DNA of 64,000 nt from Leptonema illini DSM 21528 (GTDB lineage: Bacteria > Spirochaetota > Leptospiria > Leptospirales > Leptonemataceae), in the NCBI RefSeq assembly GCF_000243335.1, contig NZ_JH597773.1, positions 624,489-688,488 of the forward strand, written 5' to 3'. Shown here one piece after another: positions 59,302-64,000 of the stretch. The notes beneath the pieces were generated by a model, which ran no database searches, was not told the DNA's origin, and saw nothing but the letters and a program-made list of their open reading frames with translations. A program made the translations under genes and the position numbers. Within the stretch, counting starts at the first letter, position 1; each line of letters opens with the position of its first letter.

Positions 59302-60942
59302 TCAGAATGTCCAGCGGATTCCAGCTCCGTAGACGGCTTCCATCGTACCTGGTGTACCGAAAAGCACCGGCTCAGGGCGTGCCTCGATCTCTCCGAAAGG
59401 GCGATCGTCATGCTTCAGGGAGCGATAGAGATAGTAGGCGGCGCCGAAAAGCGAGATCGCTCCCAGGCCGGCCAGAACCCTTCCGCTTCGCTCCCATTTC
59501 AGCGCCCTGAGGCGAGCATCCTCAAAGGTCTGATACTGGATCAGGCCATAAGAGGGATCTGGATAGAAATACGGAAGCCACGGTGATCGTATGGAATCGC
59601 GGATCTCGTTGGCCCGCACATTCGTATACGCCCATCCCATACCGAAGGCGACGCTCTGCAAAAAAAGCCCCAGCGACATATCGTCGTAGGTCCAGTCCTG
59701 GATGGCGTAACCGGGATCTGTATAGTATTCAACCGTATCGCCCGGCTTGAGCTGCGCCACGACATCGACCGGGGTTTCGTCTTTCAGCTCGACGCCGTAA
59801 AAGCCGTCGATATAGCCCTTCGCAGAAACCCTCACCCTGTGCACGCCAGGCGCAAGATCGACGCGACGCAGCGGCGTTTTGCCGAGGTATTCATGGTTCA
59901 AGTAAACATCGGCGCCGTCGGGTACCGACACGACCGATAGAATGGAGCGACCACGATACGTGTTGCACGGCGCCTGAACGTTGACGCTGTCGCCTGGCTT
60001 CCATTCCTGCCGATAGATGTTACAGCCATCCTGCTCGACGCGAACGTCGATCTTTGCGCCGGGCACGCGAACCTCAACAGGCGTCTTGCCCGCATAGGCG
60101 CCGTTTAAAAAGACAAAGCCCTGTCGGGCGCTGCGGATGCGCAGCCGATGCGGATTTGCAGCGCGTATCTTTTCATCAAGCGCACGTGCCGGCGTGCTGA
60201 AATCGGTGCCTTCGTAGGGGTTATCGGCGCGTAACGTGAACGTGTGCGACCAGAGAACGTCTTTCTTCTCAAACGAACGCAGATATAGCCTGACGATGAT
60301 TTTCTCGGGCCTCTTCTCTTCGAGAAGCTTCTTCCATTGAGCGGGCAACTCTCTGCCCTCGAACTGCTTGCGCAGCTCGGCAGTGATACGAATGCGGCGG
60401 CCCTGTGCATCGACGTATTCAGGATCGGGCACAGGCTCATACTCCACCGTTCCGTAGACGAACCATTCCGCGCCGTAGCGTACGGCCGTCTCGGCCGGAT
60501 CAGCGCTCTGCAGCTCCGCCTCTTTCGCCGGTATCAGCGATAGCTCAGCCGGAATGCCGCGCTGCTTTTCACGCAATGCCGCCGATCGAAAATCAAGAAG
60601 AGATGCCGTTAAAAGAACCGGCCCGCTCTGCTGCTGCGGCTCAGCTACAGGCCCTGCCGGTGTAAGCGAACGCTCCGTAAGCGCCGGGCCTTCGATTAAA
60701 AAATTCGTGCGAATGCCCGAGAAGATCAACGTCGGAATACCGTAGGATAAATAATCCAGCTCCTTTTCGCCCGTCTGATTCTTCAACGGAATAAAAAGCA
60801 GCTTTCGCGTGCGACGCTCTGAAGTCAGATGCCTTGCATCATCGGGCACAGGCTCCGCCTGAAGAATAACCGGAGAGAATAATAGGAAAAGCGCGGTAGC
60901 GAGAAGCCCGCCGCACGTTGACCTCGTTAACAATGCCATCAT
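59302..60942 (-). CDS. Exported PEGA-domain protein
   Basis: A 546-residue envelope protein. A signal segment (GGLLATALFLLFSPVILQAEP) is followed by a domain like the TolB/GNA1162-type lipoprotein N-terminal fold (KLLFIPLKNQTGEKELDYLSYGIPTLI) up to about residue 280. Two PEGA repeats then follow: ARQGFVFLNGAYAGKTPVEV about 290, and SVPDGADVYLNHEYLGKTPL about 360. The C-terminal 150 residues include a hydrophobic stretch (VLAGLGAISLFGAAYYLYRSL), possibly a second membrane segment. PEGA domains often bind peptidoglycan or surface polymers. The gene starts 22 bp after the smc stop on the same strand, so they are probably co-transcribed. Start taken at the ATG at 60942; an extra 12 residues are possible. 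Confidence 0.7.
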   Translation of the reverse strand: MMALLTRSTCGGLLATALFLLFSPVILQAEPVPDDARHLTSERRTRKLLFIPLKNQTGEKELDYLSYGIPTLIFSGIRTNFLIEGPALTERSLTPAGPVAEPQQQSGPVLLTASLLDFRSAALREKQRGIPAELSLIPAKEAELQSADPAETAVRYGAEWFVYGTVEYEPVPDPEYVDAQGRRIRITAELRKQFEGRELPAQWKKLLEEKRPEKIIVRLYLRSFEKKDVLWSHTFTLRADNPYEGTDFSTPARALDEKIRAANPHRLRIRSARQGFVFLNGAYAGKTPVEVRVPGAKIDVRVEQDGCNIYRQEWKPGDSVNVQAPCNTYRGRSILSVVSVPDGADVYLNHEYLGKTPLRRVDLAPGVHRVRVSAKGYIDGFYGVELKDETPVDVVAQLKPGDTVEYYTDPGYAIQDWTYDDMSLGLFLQSVAFGMGWAYTNVRANEIRDSIRSPWLPYFYPDPSYGLIQYQTFEDARLRALKWERSGRVLAGLGAISLFGAAYYLYRSLKHDDRPFGEIEARPEPVLFGTPGTMEAVYGAGIRWTF

Positions 60943-60964
60943 GTAAGACCGAGATGCTCTCGCC

Positions 60965-63712
60965 TCAAAGAGCCGCACGGTCCTCCATCCTTACCGATAC
61001 GATTTTCGAAACGCCTGCCTCTTCCTGGGTAACGCCGAAGATCGCATTGGATTTCGACATCGTCAGCTTGTTATGCGTGATGATGATGAACTGCGATCGT
61101 GACGAAAAGCCCGAGAGCATCTTCAAAAAGCGCTGCACGTTCTGATCGTCAAGCGGAGCGTCGATCTCGTCAAGAAGACAGAACGGCGACGGACGTACAA
61201 GATAAGTCGCAAACATGAGGGCGATGGCCGTCATGTTCTGCTCTCCACCCGACAGAAGAGATAGCGATGAGTTCTTTTTACCGGGAGGCTGCACCATGAT
61301 CTGAATGCCGCAGTTCAGGGCGTTCTCGGGCTCGGTCAGAGTCAGCGTCGCCTTCCCGCCGCCGAACAGGCTCTGAAAGACGCCGACGAAGTTATTCTGA
61401 ATCCGTTCAAAGACGTCGAGAAAGATCGCCTTCGATTTCTCGTCGATCTTCTCGATAATATCGCGGATGTTCTTCTCGGAATCTTCGATATCCTTCTTCT
61501 GCTTGAGAAGCTCTTCAAGCGCGATCTTACTGCGTTCGAACTCTTCGATGGCAAGGGCGTTGAACTGACCGAGTGCCTGGATCTCGGCCTTGATGCGCCG
61601 GAACTCGGATTCTTCGTCTTCTATTCGCAGACGCTTCTTCTCGCATTTCTCGTAAAGCTCGCCCGGACTGAACTGAAAATCGTTATACAGCTCTTCTTCA
61701 AGAGACATCAGGGCGACTCTGATATTCTCTTCAGCCCGCTCGCGCGACGAGATTTCGGGGATCAGACGATCGATGCTTTCGCGCTCTTTACCGGCCTGCT
61801 TGCGCAGATCAAGGATTTGATCGCGAAGGCGTGAGACGTTCTTCTGCATGCCGAGCAGATTCTTGTTCAGTTCGGCCGACGATTTCTTGAGATTCTTCGC
61901 GTCTTCGCGAAGCTTCCCCTTCTGCTCTTCAAGAGCCTGTAGCTGTCGGATGGCATCCTGCTCTTCTTCGGTCAGATACTTCAGTCGATCCAGAGAGCCG
62001 TCAATCTGAGCCTGGATGCTATCGCGCGCCTCGGCCGAACTGTTCTTGCGGGCGCGGAAATCACGCAGGTTCAGCTCCATCTCCATGCGTCGCTGCTTCT
62101 CTCGCTCAATTAGAAGAAGCAGCTCTTTGCGTTTCTCGTTCAAGGAACGTATCTCGATCTGGCTTTTCTCGCGACGCTCATCAAGCTCTTTCATGCGTCG
62201 ATCGATCTCGTCCTTGCGCGAAAGCAGACCGGTTTCGCCAAAAAAAAGATCGCGGAACTCTCCTTCGATACGCTGATATTCGTCAAATTCAGAAAGCACG
62301 TCAGAAAGGCGGATCTTCGCAAGCAGCTTCGTCGCCGCGGTCGCATCGCCGGCGTTCAATTTCGCAAGGGCATCGTCGGCCAGGCCGGCCTTTGTCTGTA
62401 GCTGCGAGCGAATCGACTCGCCCACCTTGCGTCGTTTCTGCTCGCCTTCGCGCAGATCTTTCTGCCGATTCTCGATGCTGACGATGAGGTCTTCTGTTAT
62501 AGAACGCAGCTCTTCAAGAAGGGACTTCTGCTCGCGATCCAACCCTTCGATTTGCTGAACCAGCTCTTCTTCTCTTACAAGAGTAAGACGGTATTTCTCT
62601 TCATGCCCCTGCAGCGCCTCGCTGCTCTTGCCGATGGCCACCTGAATCGTATCGATCTCCTGACCGAGATCGAGAACAAGCTGCAACGACTCCTGAAGCT
62701 TCTTCTCGATGGAGGCATGAAACTTCTTCTCGCCCTTAAAGCGATCGCGAATCTGTTCGAGCTTTCCCCGGCGGTCTTCGATATGCGTGTCGATTTCAGT
62801 CAGACGTTGAACCAGGGATTCGATCTGACCGATGGACTGATGATACTCGCGATCGAGATTCTGCATCGATTCCAGGTCGGCCTGATTGCGTTTCTCGAGT
62901 TCTTCGGCCTCAAGCTCGCGTGCGGTGATCTGTTCGAAGATCTGGTTCTTCTTTTCAAGAAGCTCGCGCAGCTTCTCAGCCGCCTTCTTTTCTTTCTCTT
63001 TGAGATCGACATGCTTCAGGTAACGCAGGTTCACGTCATGTAAATCGAGGCGCTCTTTCAGCTTCAGATACTCGCGCGTCTTACGGGCCTGTTTATCAAG
63101 ATGCGATAGTTCCTTTTCTTTCTCGCGCAGGATGTCGTTCAGACGCAGCATGTTCTGCCGCGTATCTTCGAGCTTCTTCTGCGTTTCCATCTTCTCGGCC
63201 TTGAAGCGCGAGATGCCGGCCGCCTCGTCGAAAAGCGATCGACGTTCTTCGGGCGATGCCTTGAGAATCTCAGACATCCGACCCTGCTCCATGATCGAAT
63301 AGGCCGTCTTACCGATGCCCGTATCCATGAGCATCTGATCGATCTCCCGGCGCGTCGCCCGCTTGCCGTTCAGGATGTATTCGCTGGGTGAACCCGGATA
63401 GATGCGACGACCGATCGCCACCTCGTCCATATCAAGCGGCAGGCCGCGATCGACGTTATCAAAGATGATTTCCACTTCGGCCATACCGGCCGGCTTGCGC
63501 GTCTCTGCTCCGAGAAAGATCACGTCTTCCATGCTTTTGCCGCGCAGAGCCCTGCCGGACTTTTCGCCCAGCACCCAGCGCACCGCATCGACGATATTCG
63601 ACTTGCCGCATCCGTTCGGACCGACGATGGCCGTCATACCGTCTTGAGGACTGACAACGGTTTCGTCGGCAAAAGACTTGAAGCCGACCATTCTGATCTT
63701 TTTAACACGCAT
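60965..63712 (-). CDS. smc: Chromosome segregation SMC ATPase, short form without clear hinge
   Basis: Structural maintenance of chromosomes protein for chromosome compaction and segregation. The N-terminal head begins KIRMVGFKSFADETVV with Walker A GPNGCGKSNIVDAVRWVLG. The C-terminal head has LSLLSGGEQNMTAIALMFA (signature), FCLLDEIDAPLDDQNVQRFL (Walker B, D-loop) and FIIITHNKLTMS. Between them lie two long coiled coils joined at the centre (about residues 440-500) by a short helical turn (GDATAATKLLAKIRLSDVLS). The usual hinge of about 120 residues was not found. The whole protein is 915 residues, some 250 shorter than typical. A PEGA protein gene follows directly; scpA and scpB are not in the window. 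Confidence 0.9.
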   Translation of the reverse strand: MRVKKIRMVGFKSFADETVVSPQDGMTAIVGPNGCGKSNIVDAVRWVLGEKSGRALRGKSMEDVIFLGAETRKPAGMAEVEIIFDNVDRGLPLDMDEVAIGRRIYPGSPSEYILNGKRATRREIDQMLMDTGIGKTAYSIMEQGRMSEILKASPEERRSLFDEAAGISRFKAEKMETQKKLEDTRQNMLRLNDILREKEKELSHLDKQARKTREYLKLKERLDLHDVNLRYLKHVDLKEKEKKAAEKLRELLEKKNQIFEQITARELEAEELEKRNQADLESMQNLDREYHQSIGQIESLVQRLTEIDTHIEDRRGKLEQIRDRFKGEKKFHASIEKKLQESLQLVLDLGQEIDTIQVAIGKSSEALQGHEEKYRLTLVREEELVQQIEGLDREQKSLLEELRSITEDLIVSIENRQKDLREGEQKRRKVGESIRSQLQTKAGLADDALAKLNAGDATAATKLLAKIRLSDVLSEFDEYQRIEGEFRDLFFGETGLLSRKDEIDRRMKELDERREKSQIEIRSLNEKRKELLLLIEREKQRRMEMELNLRDFRARKNSSAEARDSIQAQIDGSLDRLKYLTEEEQDAIRQLQALEEQKGKLREDAKNLKKSSAELNKNLLGMQKNVSRLRDQILDLRKQAGKERESIDRLIPEISSRERAEENIRVALMSLEEELYNDFQFSPGELYEKCEKKRLRIEDEESEFRRIKAEIQALGQFNALAIEEFERSKIALEELLKQKKDIEDSEKNIRDIIEKIDEKSKAIFLDVFERIQNNFVGVFQSLFGGGKATLTLTEPENALNCGIQIMVQPPGKKNSSLSLLSGGEQNMTAIALMFATYLVRPSPFCLLDEIDAPLDDQNVQRFLKMLSGFSSRSQFIIITHNKLTMSKSNAIFGVTQEEAGVSKIVSVRMEDRAAL

Positions 63713-64000
63713 TGTTCAAGGAAGCCCGTATCATCGATTTCATTCGTATGGAATCTTTTCTTTTCTATTTCTTTTGATAGCGTACCCGCTTTTCGGCGGG
63801 CCGCCATTGCAACAGCCAATCACGATATGGCCATTCCGTGAGTTTTCACCGACCTGGATCAGGCTCGACTGAGCGGGCGAGCCGTCAAGCTCAGAAGCCC
63901 GACCAATCGACCAATTCGACCGCTCATCATTTCTTCCTCAGCACGCATTTTTTTCTTCCGTATCACGAATATGTCCCGTATTATGTCACATATCTGGGAC
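63713..64000. other. Region upstream of smc, no gene seen
   Basis: No open frame longer than about 65 codons fits a known protein. A short frame on the minus strand (MRAEEEMMSGRIGRL) stops after 29 codons and has no support. Near the end, TATGTCACATA (63982-63992) is a perfect odd-centred palindrome, and GTCCC and GGGAC arms flank it. These could be regulatory, but the region is cut by the window edge. Confidence 0.4.

Overview
The window is a dense, moderately GC-rich bacterial chromosome segment from a diderm organism. It carries BamA, MsbA, LpxK, a beta-barrel protein, a chemoreceptor, two class III nucleotidyl cyclases, a GGDEF-EAL protein and a probable periplasmic flagellar coiling protein (FcpA). 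FcpA is a Leptospirales-type protein. Together with the heme A pathway and lipid A genes it suggests a spirochaete of the Leptospirales, probably nearer Leptonema or Turneriella than the AT-rich Leptospira. This assignment is inference; no rRNA or tRNA gene, CRISPR array, insertion sequence or prophage was recognised.

Layout. 1-2 kb: an M20 amidohydrolase cut by the window edge and an alpha/beta hydrolase. 2-5 kb: a tightly overlapping trio of glycosyltransferase, metallophosphoesterase and nucleotidyltransferase. 5-8.6 kb: hslU, a DUF445 membrane protein and an unknown protein. 8.8-14.2 kb: a signalling block with a cyclase, a dCache chemoreceptor, a LigB-type dioxygenase coupled to an ECF sigma factor, and a second cyclase with an unusual N-terminal module. 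14.4-16.5 kb: gpsA and fcpA, the latter behind a sigma-28-like promoter. 16.9-22.6 kb: a DnaC-like ATPase, a FolK-TPR fusion, an HtrA protease, Hsp20 behind a near-consensus sigma-54 promoter, and an RlmD-like methyltransferase. 22.7-26.3 kb: a large proline-rich anchored protein and a GltS-type transporter. 26.3-28.5 kb: a bufferin-like RiPP locus in which the MNIO enzyme and its partner are fused into one protein.

28.6-35.4 kb: a SpoIIE phosphatase, an acyltransferase, an outer-membrane barrel, a small ParB-like protein, trmH and gltA. 35.6-38.8 kb: an RND transporter gene broken by one frameshift. 38.9-43.5 kb: an acyl-CoA ligase, thiG, thiH and a double-ACT regulator behind a second sigma-54 promoter. 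43.5-51.9 kb: an envelope biogenesis block transcribed recN, bamA, msbA, lpxK and a small EamA/SMR protein. 52.1-56 kb: ctaA and ctaB (heme A), hisC and an enoyl-CoA hydratase-like gene. 56-57 kb: a gene-free tandem array of about 322-bp repeats. 57-63.7 kb: a PAS-GGDEF-EAL protein, a PEGA-domain protein and an SMC ATPase that seems to lack a globular hinge.

The most notable points are the bufferin-type locus, the FolK-TPR fusion, the hinge-less SMC, the paired sigma-54 promoters, and a family of palindromic intergenic repeats. Start codons were often moved inward from the longest open frame, using family length, ribosome binding sites and neighbour overlaps; such choices are noted.
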